Positions 1-6,629 of a stretch of 6,921 bases of DNA are shown here, piece after piece. The translations under genes were made by a program, and so were the position numbers. Position 1 is the stretch's first letter; the number at the start of each line of letters is the position of its first letter. The notes under the pieces are model-generated. The model was not told the DNA's origin and did not search any database. It saw nothing but the letters and a program-made list of their open reading frames with translations. The stretch is from contig SIAZ01000191.1 in assembly GCA_009695405.1 (NCBI GenBank), positions 1-6,921 of the forward strand, in the 5' to 3' direction. This DNA is from Pedosphaera sp. (GTDB lineage: Bacteria; Verrucomicrobiota; Verrucomicrobiia; Limisphaerales; UBA9464).

Positions 1-80
1 GCCAGCGTATCGAAGGACTTGCGAAGATCGGTCTGACCGACCGCAAGATAGACCCGAGTGTTGGAGAGAAAACTCAGCAT
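1..80 (-). CDS. tnpB: IS66 family transposase accessory protein TnpB, N-terminal 26 residues (partial)
   Basis: Reading down from the ATG at 80-78 gives MLSFLSNTRVYLAVGQTDLR and then KSFDTL before the window ends. The 'RVYLAVGQTDLRKSFDTL' stretch is the hallmark N-terminus of IS66 TnpB (Orf2), a small protein needed for IS66 transposition whose exact biochemical role is not settled. The start overlaps the tnpA stop (ATGCTGA, 80-74), so translation is probably coupled to tnpA. The rest of the gene, normally a little over 100 residues in total, lies outside the window, so its integrity cannot be judged. Confidence 0.9.
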   Translation of the reverse strand, partial: MLSFLSNTRVYLAVGQTDLRKSFDTL

Positions 81-442
81 CTGGGAAGAATATCAAGAAT
101 AGACCGCAAGGTTGAGGGGTCCAAACCTGAGGGCAGTCGAAGTGCCCAACCGGATGGGGCAACAATTTCCGGCAAGTCGACAGAACTCGCCGAAGCTGAC
201 GGCGTGCGGTGCACGGGAACGAAGGTCGGACTGTTTTGGGAGGCGATAGAATGGGTTGGTTGAGGTAGCTGTGTTGGCTGTGTTTGCTGAGTGATCCATA
301 GCCAGCGATCAATCGAAAGAGGATGAACATCCAGACTCGCAGCAAAATCAGTCTTCGAGAGTCCCGAGCTTTTGAATCCAGTGATTAGTAGTTGGATTTC
401 AGCAAGACCACGCCGCTTCCGAGACGGTTCAATTGAGTTCAT
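74..442 (-). CDS. tnpA: IS66 family transposase accessory protein TnpA
   Basis: A 122-residue protein of the IS66 Orf1/TnpA type. Residues about 8-50 form a basic N-terminal helix followed by a helix-turn-helix (GLSKTDFAASLDVHPLSIDRW, about 27-47), the presumed DNA-binding part. A variable Thr/Gln/Pro-rich linker (about 52-90) follows, and then the typical C-terminal block with PSGWALRLPSGLDP (about 96-109), which resembles the 'LPSG..L..P.G.D...L..LL..L' ending of the family. Length is normal and I see no internal lesion. The ATG at 442-440 lies 60 bases inside the element end and has only a weak purine stretch upstream (GAGCGG), so initiation is probably weak, as is common for transposition genes. 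It is immediately followed by tnpB with a 7-base overlap. Confidence 0.85.
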   Translation of the reverse strand: MNSIEPSRKRRGLAEIQLLITGFKSSGLSKTDFAASLDVHPLSIDRWLWITQQTQPTQLPQPTHSIASQNSPTFVPVHRTPSASASSVDLPEIVAPSGWALRLPSGLDPSTLRSILDILPRC

Positions 443-480
443 CCGCTCAGGCTAAACCCAAGGAAGGCGAATTGGGAACC

Positions 481-502
481 ATGGGGTTCGGCGTACGCTT
501 AC
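481..502 (-). repeat. IS66 terminal inverted repeat, tnpA-side end
   Basis: On the minus strand the sequence from 502 downward begins GTAAGCGTACGCCGAACCCC. IS66-family ends characteristically start with GTAA and a GC-rich tail. It sits about 40 bases upstream of the tnpA start, the expected distance. The partner repeat is outside the window, so the inner boundary is approximate. The outer boundary at 502 is supported by an independent observation: a plus-strand protein-like reading frame is clean from 503 onward. Confidence 0.7.
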
Positions 503-510
503 GTTCAATC
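503..510. repeat. Putative 8-bp target site duplication of the IS66 element (one copy)
   Basis: IS66 elements generate 8-bp target duplications, so the 8 bases flanking the repeat (GTTCAATC) should be repeated beyond the other end of the element. Only one copy is inside the window, so this is a prediction from the family rule and the position of the terminal repeat. Confidence 0.45.
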
Positions 511-697
511 GCCACGAAGTAGCAGGTTCAAAATCGATGCCGATTCGGGTGGTGGTGCGTTCATAAACACCCTGCCTTGGGTAGAGACAAAGTCTTCGAT
601 TGAAGGCCAGAGGTTAGGATTTGTGAACGGGGGGAGTAACCAAGTAATACAATTGAGATCGCAAGGTGCTGGCATTCGAGTGAGGGCAACCGAATAG
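503..697 (+). pseudogene. 3' remnant of a DUF4097/adhesin-like gene truncated by IS66 (no start)
   Basis: From the IS66 edge one plus-strand frame is open for 64 codons and ends in TAG at 695-697. It contains IDADSGGGAFINTLPW (codons about 11-26) and later GFVNGGSNQVIQLRSQGAGI, then RVRATE and the stop. The pattern of a 'DSGGG' turn, a spacer, then 'NGG....I.LRS.G.GIRVR' closely resembles the C-terminal beta-strand repeats of DUF4097-type (putative adhesin) proteins. These are mostly membrane-associated or secreted beta-helical proteins of unclear function. The stop lies 19 bases before the convergent stop of the epimerase gene, a normal spacing for two gene ends. It has no start codon of its own, so the 5' part should lie beyond the far end of the IS. 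The overlapping minus-strand GTG frame (505-714) is its shadow. The family assignment is from memory of the pattern and is moderate. Confidence 0.55.
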
Positions 698-716
698 CAG
701 TGGACTCTCTCCACGA

Positions 717-1610
717 CTAGGGCTTTAAAAACCGAGATAAACCCTCGCTAAATGGACGCAGATTAACTCCAAAAAGACGTTTAGATCTCAGTGAATCTCC
801 GATATTATCTTCAGCCAACATTAGAATCTGATCCCGGTTTAGAGGTGGGGCACACCGCAGAATAGTAAAGCAGAGAAATTCGAGAAGACACGCTTGGAGA
901 GTCGCAATGGGTGAAGGTATTTTGAGCCTGTAACGCTTGCGGCCCATGAATTTGTCGATCGCATTTAAAACTTCCAAGAAAGTAAGTGAATCACTCCCGC
1001 AGAGGTCGACTGTTTGCCCCTCAGCCTCGGAACATTTTAGCGCAGCAACGAAGCAAGCGGCTACATCTTCGACCGCCACCGGTTGAAGGCGCTTTAACCC
1101 GTCGCCAATGACCGGAAGAAAAGGCGACCACCGGCCTAATTGAGCAAAAAGAGTCACAAAGCCGTCGCCGGGTCCATAGATAATGGAAGGGCGGAAAATC
1201 GTCGCTTTGAGACCCGATTTCTGGACCCTGACTTCGGCTTCCCATTTTGAGCGATGATACCGAGCTACGGCCCCGGGGCGAGCGCCCAGAGCACTCATAT
1301 GAAGGATCTTTTGAATACCGGCGCGATGAGCGGCTTGCAGAACCTGAGTTGTCCCCTCGATATGGATGCGCTCGAAGGTCTGGCCTGGGGATTCGGAAAT
1401 AATACCCACCAAATGAATAATGGCCTCACACCCTTTCATTGACAGAGAGAGGGCATCGGGATCCAAAATGGAGCCTTTGAACCAAAAAGCTTGGGGAAGA
1501 GCATTCGGTCGATGTCGAGAAAGGCACCGATAGGAATATCCCTCAGCCTCCAACTGACGGCAAACTTCGCGTCCAACAAAACCGCTTCCCCCAGTGATCA
1601 GAACCTTCAT
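717..1610 (-). CDS. NAD(P)-binding epimerase, complex I NDUFA9-like family (atypical SDR)
   Basis: A 297-residue protein counted from the ATG at 1610, which starts directly on the first Rossmann strand. The dinucleotide-binding motif GGSGFVG is at residues 7-13. A conserved segment with YHRSK (YxxxK, Tyr118/Lys122) follows, then FRPSIIYGPGDGFVTLF (about 139-155) and RLQPVAVEDVA, the usual signature of the NDUFA9-like extended/atypical SDR group. The substrate is unknown; relatives include the quinone-reductase-like YbjT group and the complex I accessory subunit. An upstream TTG at 1649 with a GAGG element would add 13 residues and overlap the synthase gene. I prefer the ATG because it matches the family N-terminus, although its own ribosome site is poor. 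The gene follows the synthase stop by 13 bases on the same strand, so the two are likely cotranscribed. It appears intact. Confidence 0.87.
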   Translation of the reverse strand: MKVLITGGSGFVGREVCRQLEAEGYSYRCLSRHRPNALPQAFWFKGSILDPDALSLSMKGCEAIIHLVGIISESPGQTFERIHIEGTTQVLQAAHRAGIQKILHMSALGARPGAVARYHRSKWEAEVRVQKSGLKATIFRPSIIYGPGDGFVTLFAQLGRWSPFLPVIGDGLKRLQPVAVEDVAACFVAALKCSEAEGQTVDLCGSDSLTFLEVLNAIDKFMGRKRYRLKIPSPIATLQACLLEFLCFTILRCAPPLNRDQILMLAEDNIGDSLRSKRLFGVNLRPFSEGLSRFLKP

Positions 1611-1623
1611 TTCAAGTGTACGA

Positions 1624-2697
1624 TTACCTAGCAATTGGAGTTCGTCCAACTTGCATCCTCATTCCCTCAGAACGAGCTCGGGTGACGTCAAAGAATCCAG
1701 CCCAAAGTTTGGGGAAAGGAAGACGCCAAAGAGATCCCCAAATAAGAGTTCGCACCTCAGATCTGGAGATCTTTACCCGTCGAGAGGCAATCAGAACCGG
1801 AGTTGTCGCCAATCGAGCGGTCGTTTGAGCACCGATGAGAACAGGCCAAGCGCAAGCGAGGCGAAGACGAGTGTTAGTAGGAGGCAGTGTCAAAGTGTAC
1901 CGCCATCCCAGCGCTAGGTGTTCGTTAGCGACAGCCAACCATCGATTATAAACCGGCCTAAACTGAGATTCTTTGTTAGGATCCAAAAGATCCGTTGGAA
2001 GGAGGTCAACGGCAGCGAGTTCGTCGGATGGCAAATAGCAGCGACCCACCGCGAGATCTTTAGGAAGGTCTCTTAGAATATTTACCAACTGAAGACCTTT
2101 ACCAAAGCGAATTCCATCAGCTAACAACTGATCATCATTGAGGCGCGCAGATGGGAAGATCGATTTGCGACAAAGATGGGTCCAAAATTCCCCAACACAT
2201 CCCGCAACTCGATAAGTATAGTCGTCCAACTCTTCCGCTGTGGAGAGAGAACAGAGACTTGGAGAGTTGGTTAATTCAAAGCGCTGCAAGTCCAGTTCCT
2301 GTCCTGCCGCAATCGTCTCAATCACCCGGCGCAGGTGGTAGAGTTCAAAGGGATTCAACTCGACAAGAGATCCGAGCGCCTCATCGAGTCGGGTGAGTAG
2401 CGCCCGTTCTGCTGGGGAGAAATCGACAGAGCTAAGCAGCAGTAATTGGAGATCGACTGAACCTTGGGTTTTCCCAGCGATCCGAGAGCGCAGAGCGGAA
2501 AGGGCAGCAAGACGAAGCGTGACCGGTGCCGATGCGGCATCAGCAATCGTGTCTGTCGCGCGCGCTAAAAGATAGGCCAAGCTAATAGGACGACGAACAC
2601 TCTGAGGAAGAATCCGCAAGGTGAGATAGAACGAGCGAGAAACATCCCTCAACAGGGCCGTCAGCAAGCCTCGCCCTTGGACACCGGTAATAGCCAC
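1624..2697 (-). CDS. Squalene/phytoene synthase family protein (trans-isoprenyl diphosphate head-to-head synthase)
   Basis: Head-to-head prenyl synthase, predicted to condense two farnesyl (or geranylgeranyl) diphosphates. The N-terminal DVSRSFYLTLRILP (about 18-31) is the substrate-binding SRSF region. The first aspartate motif is D49-TIA-D53, within the run LAYLLARATDTIAD. The middle has YTYRVAGCVGEFW (160-172). The second aspartate motif is D210-LPK-D214 within NILRDLPKDLAVGRCYLP. Both DxxxD metal-binding motifs are intact. At up to 357 residues it is longer than typical HpnC/HpnD (about 280) and in this respect closer to one-enzyme squalene synthases. The product (squalene, presqualene diphosphate or phytoene) cannot be decided from sequence. 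The listed start is GTG at 2697; a TTG at 2667 preceded by AAGGG at 6-base spacing is an alternative giving 347 residues. It probably leads a two-gene operon with the epimerase. Confidence 0.9.
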   Translation of the reverse strand: MAITGVQGRGLLTALLRDVSRSFYLTLRILPQSVRRPISLAYLLARATDTIADAASAPVTLRLAALSALRSRIAGKTQGSVDLQLLLLSSVDFSPAERALLTRLDEALGSLVELNPFELYHLRRVIETIAAGQELDLQRFELTNSPSLCSLSTAEELDDYTYRVAGCVGEFWTHLCRKSIFPSARLNDDQLLADGIRFGKGLQLVNILRDLPKDLAVGRCYLPSDELAAVDLLPTDLLDPNKESQFRPVYNRWLAVANEHLALGWRYTLTLPPTNTRLRLACAWPVLIGAQTTARLATTPVLIASRRVKISRSEVRTLIWGSLWRLPFPKLWAGFFDVTRARSEGMRMQVGRTPIAR

Positions 2698-2865
2698 GGC
2701 CCAATCAAACCAGACCGTTAGCTGAGATGCGACATTCCTTGCTGGGCTAATACCTTAATTTAAACGCCTCTAGCCGCCTGTAGTCTACCTGCGACGATTT
2801 CGGCCTCGCCTCCAACGTCTTACCAGTTGAAAGGAAATCACGAACTGAGGAAGGTGGGGCAGGCT
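2698..2865. promoter_or_regulatory. Divergent intergenic region between the synthase and CRTAC1-like genes
   Basis: About 168 bases separate the GTG of the minus-strand synthase gene from the ATG of the plus-strand CRTAC1-like gene, so promoters for both directions should lie here. The only AT-rich patch is around 2748-2765 (AATACCTTAATTTAAAC), a plausible -10 area for either strand. I see no convincing -35/-10 pair, operator repeat or riboswitch. The GGAAGGTGGGG purine run at 2849-2859 is the likely ribosome-binding area for the ATG at 2866. Confidence 0.35.
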
Positions 2866-4737
2866 ATGGAACCGATTGATCCCCTCTCCCCATCCCTATC
2901 TGAGGATGCAGCCATCGGTGTGGCGCTGCGCAGGTCGCTGATTATTTTGCTCTTAATCGGCGGCCTTGCGGGTGCGGCTATATGGTGGTTTTCCCGTCCC
3001 GAACCGATGAATCAATCTCTTTCAAATCGGTTAGCGGCCCCCTTTAGACGAGAGGTTGAATCGACAGTGCGGCCGCCGAAAGTGCCATTTTCTTCAGTAG
3101 ATCCTCGGTCAGGCGTAGCCTTTGTCCATCAAAACGGCGCAGAGGGTGCCAAACTGCTACCCGAAACGATGGGCGGCGGGATCGCCTGCTTCGATTTCGA
3201 CAACGACGGGGATGTGGACCTCCTTTTTATCAATTCCAACCGATGGGCTGAATCGAAATTGACAGCCCCAAAGCCGCTGAACGGTCTCTTCCGAAACGAT
3301 ACCGTACGCGGAGGCCCTTGGCATTTTACCGATGTGACAAGCGGATCGGGTCTCGACACTCCTTTTTACGGAATGGGTGTTAGCTGCGCAGACTTCGATG
3401 GAGACGACCTGAGGGACGTGTTGATCACCGGGGTGGGTGGCATCCGACTTTTTAAGAATAAAGGTGCAGGAAAGTTTAAGGACATAACTGCCGCCAGTGG
3501 ATTGCCCTCGGAAGGGTCGGACTGGTGCACGGCCGCCGCTTGGTTTGACGCCGACAACGACGGGGACTTGGATTTGTTTATTGGGCGTTATGTAGTTTGG
3601 AGTCCAGAGCTCGACCGAGAGGTCAACAACCAACTCGTCGGGATTGGACGCGCCTACGGAAGGCCCTGGAATTTTCCGGGAACCTTTCCCTCCTTGTAGC
3701 GCAACGATGGGGCGTTAAAAAGGGGGCAGCCTATTTATTTTACGGATGTATCGGAAGCGAGCGGACTACGAATTCGCAATCCAGCCACAAGTTTTCCGAT
3801 GGCCAAGACCCTCGCCGTGGCACCGATCGACCTCAACGAAGATGGATGGATGGATCTTGTTGTAGCCAACGATACCGTTCAAAACTTTGTATTTACCAAC
3901 CGCCATGACGGAACATTCCAAGAAATAGGGGCACAAAGCGGCGTGGCCTTTGACGCCTACGGTCAAACTCGTGGGGCGATGGGCATTGATGCTGCTCGAT
4001 TCCGTAACGATCGAGCTGTCGGCATTGCTATTGGGAACTTTGCTAACGAAATGAACGCCCTTTACGTGACACAACCCGCACGAGACCAATTGCTTTTTGC
4101 CGATGAAGCCATCACTGAAGGGCTCGGTCCTGCGAGTCGGATGTATCTAAAATTTGGGCTTTTTTTCTTCGACTACGATCTCGACGGTCGACTCGATCTA
4201 TTAACAGCCAACGGCCACATCGAGGAAGAAATTGAGAAAATTCAAACGGACGTCCATTATCGTCAACCAGCCCAACTTTTTTGGAACACCGGCGAAGGTA
4301 TTTCTTTTATTGCTGCGGATACAAACCAAACTGGGGCTGATCTCTTCCAACCTTTAGTCGGTCGCGGATCCGCCTATGCTGATCTCGATGGAGACGGTGA
4401 CTTGGATATTGTGATTACCCAACTCAATGGTCCGCCCTTACTTCTTCGCAACGATCAATCATTGGGACACCATTGGGTGCGAATCAGGCTAGAGGGAATT
4501 GCGGCGAACCGAGAAGCAATAGGTGCTTGGGTGAATGTCGTGACCGACGATGGACGGCGTCTATCACGGCACCAAATGCCCACAAAAAGCTACTTATCTC
4601 AAAGCGAATCAACTCTCACTTTTGGCCTAGGTAAGGCCAAAATAGCCTCTATTGAAGTTCGTTGGCCGAACGGAATTGTTACTCCGCATACCGCACCACT
4701 GGATCAAACTACAGTGATCCGGCAACTCCAGCGATGA
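2866..4737 (+). pseudogene. CRTAC1 family protein (FG-GAP/VCBS repeats plus ASPIC/UnbV domain), interrupted by an in-frame TAG
   Basis: Restored length is about 623 residues. Residues about 24-42 (LIILLLIGGLAGAAIWWF) form one membrane anchor, placing the rest outside the cytoplasmic membrane. Calcium-loop repeats of the FG-GAP/VCBS type occur at DFDNDGDVDL (110), DFDGDDLRDV (176), DADNDGDLDL (228), DLNEDGWMDL (322), DYDLDGRLDL (436) and DLDGDGDLDI (506). The C-terminal ASPIC/UnbV domain spans about 539-616. Codon 278 (3697-3699) is TAG, after GTFPSL and before RNDGA, where family members carry an aromatic residue (SLYRN). The frame is the same on both sides, so a single base change (TAC/TAT to TAG) explains it. 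The second half's first ATG (3799) has no ribosome site. A TTG at 2827 would lengthen the N-terminus by 13; the ATG is preferred. Role: probably an extracytoplasmic repeat scaffold; substrate unknown. Confidence 0.85.
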
Positions 4738-5116
4738 AGATCGAGGGGCAGAATCTCCTCACTCCTCACTTCCGACTTCGACTGTCTTCGGATTAACGAT
4801 TTTTTCGAGGGTAGATGAGAACAAAATCAATGCCCAAATTTATCGAATCTTTGCACTCATCTCGCAGAACGATTCTCAATTAATCGGATCAGGAGCATCA
4901 ATGAACTTCGGACACGACAGCGGTCGAATTCCGGTAAAGTAAGTGTTTGATGCTTCGATCCGGGAAGGTTGACGAAAGCCCTCCACGTTGGTAGAGAATC
5001 CCAGCTACCATGAAGCAACTCATCGCAAGTGATTCACACTGTCAGACTGTTCTTCTTCGAGTAAGGGCGCCGTTTCTCGCAACAACCCTTCCCGCCTTAT
5101 CATTAAGCTGTAGGCC
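4738..5116. other. Intergenic region, 379 bases, no supported gene
   Basis: Between the CRTAC1-like gene and the serine hydrolase. One plus-strand frame is open from 4739 to the TAA at 4940-4942 but has no usable start near its beginning and resembles nothing I recognise. A 36-residue ATG frame (5010-5120) ends in an ATGA overlap with the hydrolase start but lacks a ribosome site. A weak hairpin (GAGGGG/CTCCTC, 4743-4760) has no T-run directly after it; the only T-run (4800-4805) follows no good stem, so I do not call a terminator. An imperfect inverted repeat at 4885-4962 is listed separately. Confidence 0.5.
4885..4962. repeat. Imperfect inverted repeat, 17/16-base arms around a 45-base loop
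   Basis: The left arm CGGATCAGGAGCATCAA (4885-4901) and the reverse complement of the right arm, CGGATCGAAGCATCAA (4947-4962), share CGGATC and AGCATCAA, differing only by a small internal mismatch/bulge. The arms enclose 4902-4946. It could be a transcript hairpin downstream of the CRTAC1-like gene, a small palindromic repeat of a REP/MITE kind, or chance. There is no T-run for a terminator and no integron attC core (GTTRRRY). Confidence 0.4.
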
Positions 5117-6497
5117 ATGAGATTTCTTGCCTGCATCGTCTCCGTTCTTTCGTTGTTTGTTGCGAGTTTCCAAAGCGCACTGACTGCTTCAACATTGGAG
5201 GCTGCGGGCCTCCGCGCCGTACGCGGAGCGCACTTTGATCACGTACTCGACTTCGGGGCGGCCAATGAGGATGCGGCCAAGCCGGGTTTGCCGAAACCCA
5301 TCGCCCACGTTCCCAACGTGGACGTCGCTGTCATTCAACTCGATCCCAAAGGCAAGGTAGTGGTCTGCGCTAATGTGCTGCTGTCTCGCGACTACCCCGA
5401 AGGATTGATTGTGCCAGTCAGTTTAGACCGAGGGGCTGCTTCCGTCCGTTTCCGCCGCTGGGACATCGCGCGCTGGAACGGAGGTGTGTTCAATCCAGGC
5501 GAACTAATGCCGGTAACGACAAAAGGATGGACCAACCACCCACCGCTCAAGGAGAACGAAGATATTGTTCCCGGACGAACGAACGTTTCCTTCCAATTCA
5601 TGGCACCCTATCCCGCCTCACTCTTCAAACTACTCGTTGCGTTTCAGGTTATGCGGATGGTGGATTCTGGATCGTTGACGCTCAAAACTGCTTACACCTT
5701 CTCGATCCCAAATCAGGCTGCCCAGACTCGCTCGGTCTGGGCCTGGTTGGACCCGATTATTACCGAATCGGACAATCGCGCCACGCAGGCGCTGCTCCAA
5801 CTTCTCCACCGACATTCCCGCATTGAGACCCTAAATCGGGAGTATGATGAACTAGGCTTGCAGACATTGCAGATCAATGGCACCCGATCAGAGGACGGCC
5901 GGAACTGGCAAACCGATCGGATACAATATGACCGCCTTTGACACGGCTCGCCTGCTTTTGCTCATCGAAGGTCCATGCGGCGAACTGTGGCGTGCCCCGA
6001 ATGGCCGAGCGGTGACCGCGCAATTCCTGAGCGGATCGAGCCGAAGCTTTCTCAAACAACTGCTGGTTGATCAAGGGTTGAATGAAGCATTATCTACCGC
6101 CAACCTCGCGGGATTGCCCAACGTGCGCCCTGGCATTCCCTCGCAGATTGCAGCGCGCTGGATCAATCCGACCAACGGCATCGTCGTCGTGGACGGGGTA
6201 AACTTCGGAGTCGATGTCCGAGCAAGTAACGCGGCGGCAGAGGTCACCTTCGCTCACAAGACCGGCCTGACTTACAATTACGCATCAGATGCGGGCATAG
6301 TAACATCGCTGCCGAGGCAACCGTTCCGGCGCTACATCATCGTGTTTCTCAGCAATCTCGGTTACCGCTACGTGGACGAGACTTTTGCTAATCGGACCAA
6401 GGGACCCTATGCGGATCCGGTCAGTCCTATCAGTTACACCCAGCGCATACCCGCGTTGGCCAAGGCGATCGACGACGCTCTTCGTGAAGGACGCTGA
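5117..6497 (+). pseudogene. Secreted class A beta-lactamase-like serine hydrolase, split by a +1 frameshift
   Basis: The frame from ATG 5117 gives 274 residues and stops at TGA 5939-5941. The homologous continuation lies in the +1 frame and runs to TGA 6495-6497. Restored length is about 459. Residues 1-24 are a signal peptide (MRFLACIVSVLSLFVASFQS, then ALTA), so the enzyme is exported. Catalytic motifs of the penicillin-binding/class A fold are all present: S168-LF-K171 (SxxK), S218-D-N220 (SDN) and K381-T-G383 (KTG). A class A omega-loop glutamate (ExxLN) is not evident, so efficient beta-lactamase action is not assured; a peptidase-like or general hydrolase role is equally possible. The lesion lies between W264 (codon 5906-5908) and MTAFDTARLLLL (from 5928), because both flanks look family-like in their own frames. 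It is either an inactivating indel or a base-calling error; programmed shifting is discussed in the findings. The ribosome site before ATG 5117 is weak (TAGG close by). Confidence 0.82.
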
Positions 6498-6629
6498 ACG
6501 CAATTTGCAACGATCAAAACTGATGTCGAAGACAATCCTTCCGAGCTGCTCTCGAAGATCTCCGAACACCAGAAATTCTCCAATCGAGGCTCGCCGCGCT
6601 TCTCGTTGGGATCTTATCGAATCACGCGT
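6498..6629. other. Sequence between the serine hydrolase stop and the intron RT stop
   Basis: 132 bases between two convergent gene ends. On the minus strand this is where the 3' part of a group II intron (domains V and VI) would be expected. I cannot find a clear 34-base domain V hairpin here, so the intron may be truncated or of an unfamiliar subclass. One plus-strand frame stays open here in line with the hydrolase frame, but it has no start and no recognisable product. Confidence 0.35.

Larger units (their letters stand above)
1..502 (-). mobile_element. IS66-family insertion sequence, leading end (partial)
   Basis: The minus strand reads, in order, a terminal inverted repeat starting GTAAGCG at 502, a tnpA-type gene, and the start of a tnpB-type gene that runs off the left edge. 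This is the standard IS66 order (tnpA, tnpB, then the DDE transposase tnpC). tnpB and tnpA overlap by 7 bases (74-80), the translational coupling usual for this family. The tnpC gene and the far end would lie left of position 1. The element interrupts a plus-strand gene whose 3' remnant begins at 503. Confidence 0.88.

Noticed and set aside
505..714. Minus-strand GTG frame of 69 codons next to the epimerase stop
   Set aside because: It has no recognisable family and is antisense to a plus-strand frame with a convincing DUF4097-like ending whose stop is placed naturally against the convergent epimerase gene.
1616..1917. Plus-strand frames inside the synthase gene
   Set aside because: They are antisense shadows of the minus-strand synthase, which has strong family motifs.
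3799..4737. Second half of the CRTAC1-like gene as an independent gene starting at ATG 3799
   Set aside because: The same frame is open upstream to the TAG at 3697 and encodes family-like sequence (RNDGA, FTDVSEASGL) before this ATG, and there is no ribosome site.
4743..4760. GAGGGG/CTCCTC hairpin as a terminator for the CRTAC1-like gene
   Set aside because: The stem is short, includes a G-U pair and has no T-run immediately downstream.
4885..4962. Integron attC site
   Set aside because: The inverted arms lack the GTTRRRY/RYYYAAC core sites and no integrase or cassette array is present.
5010..5120. 36-residue ATG frame with ATGA overlap to the hydrolase start, as a leader peptide
   Set aside because: There is no ribosome site, no attenuator-like stem and no regulatory residue run; a chance overlap is more likely.
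5877..6497. Second half of the serine hydrolase as an independent gene
   Set aside because: The frame's first codons (5877 to about 5908) are antiphase to real hydrolase sequence, and the part carrying KTG completes the SxxK/SDN half. This is one split gene.
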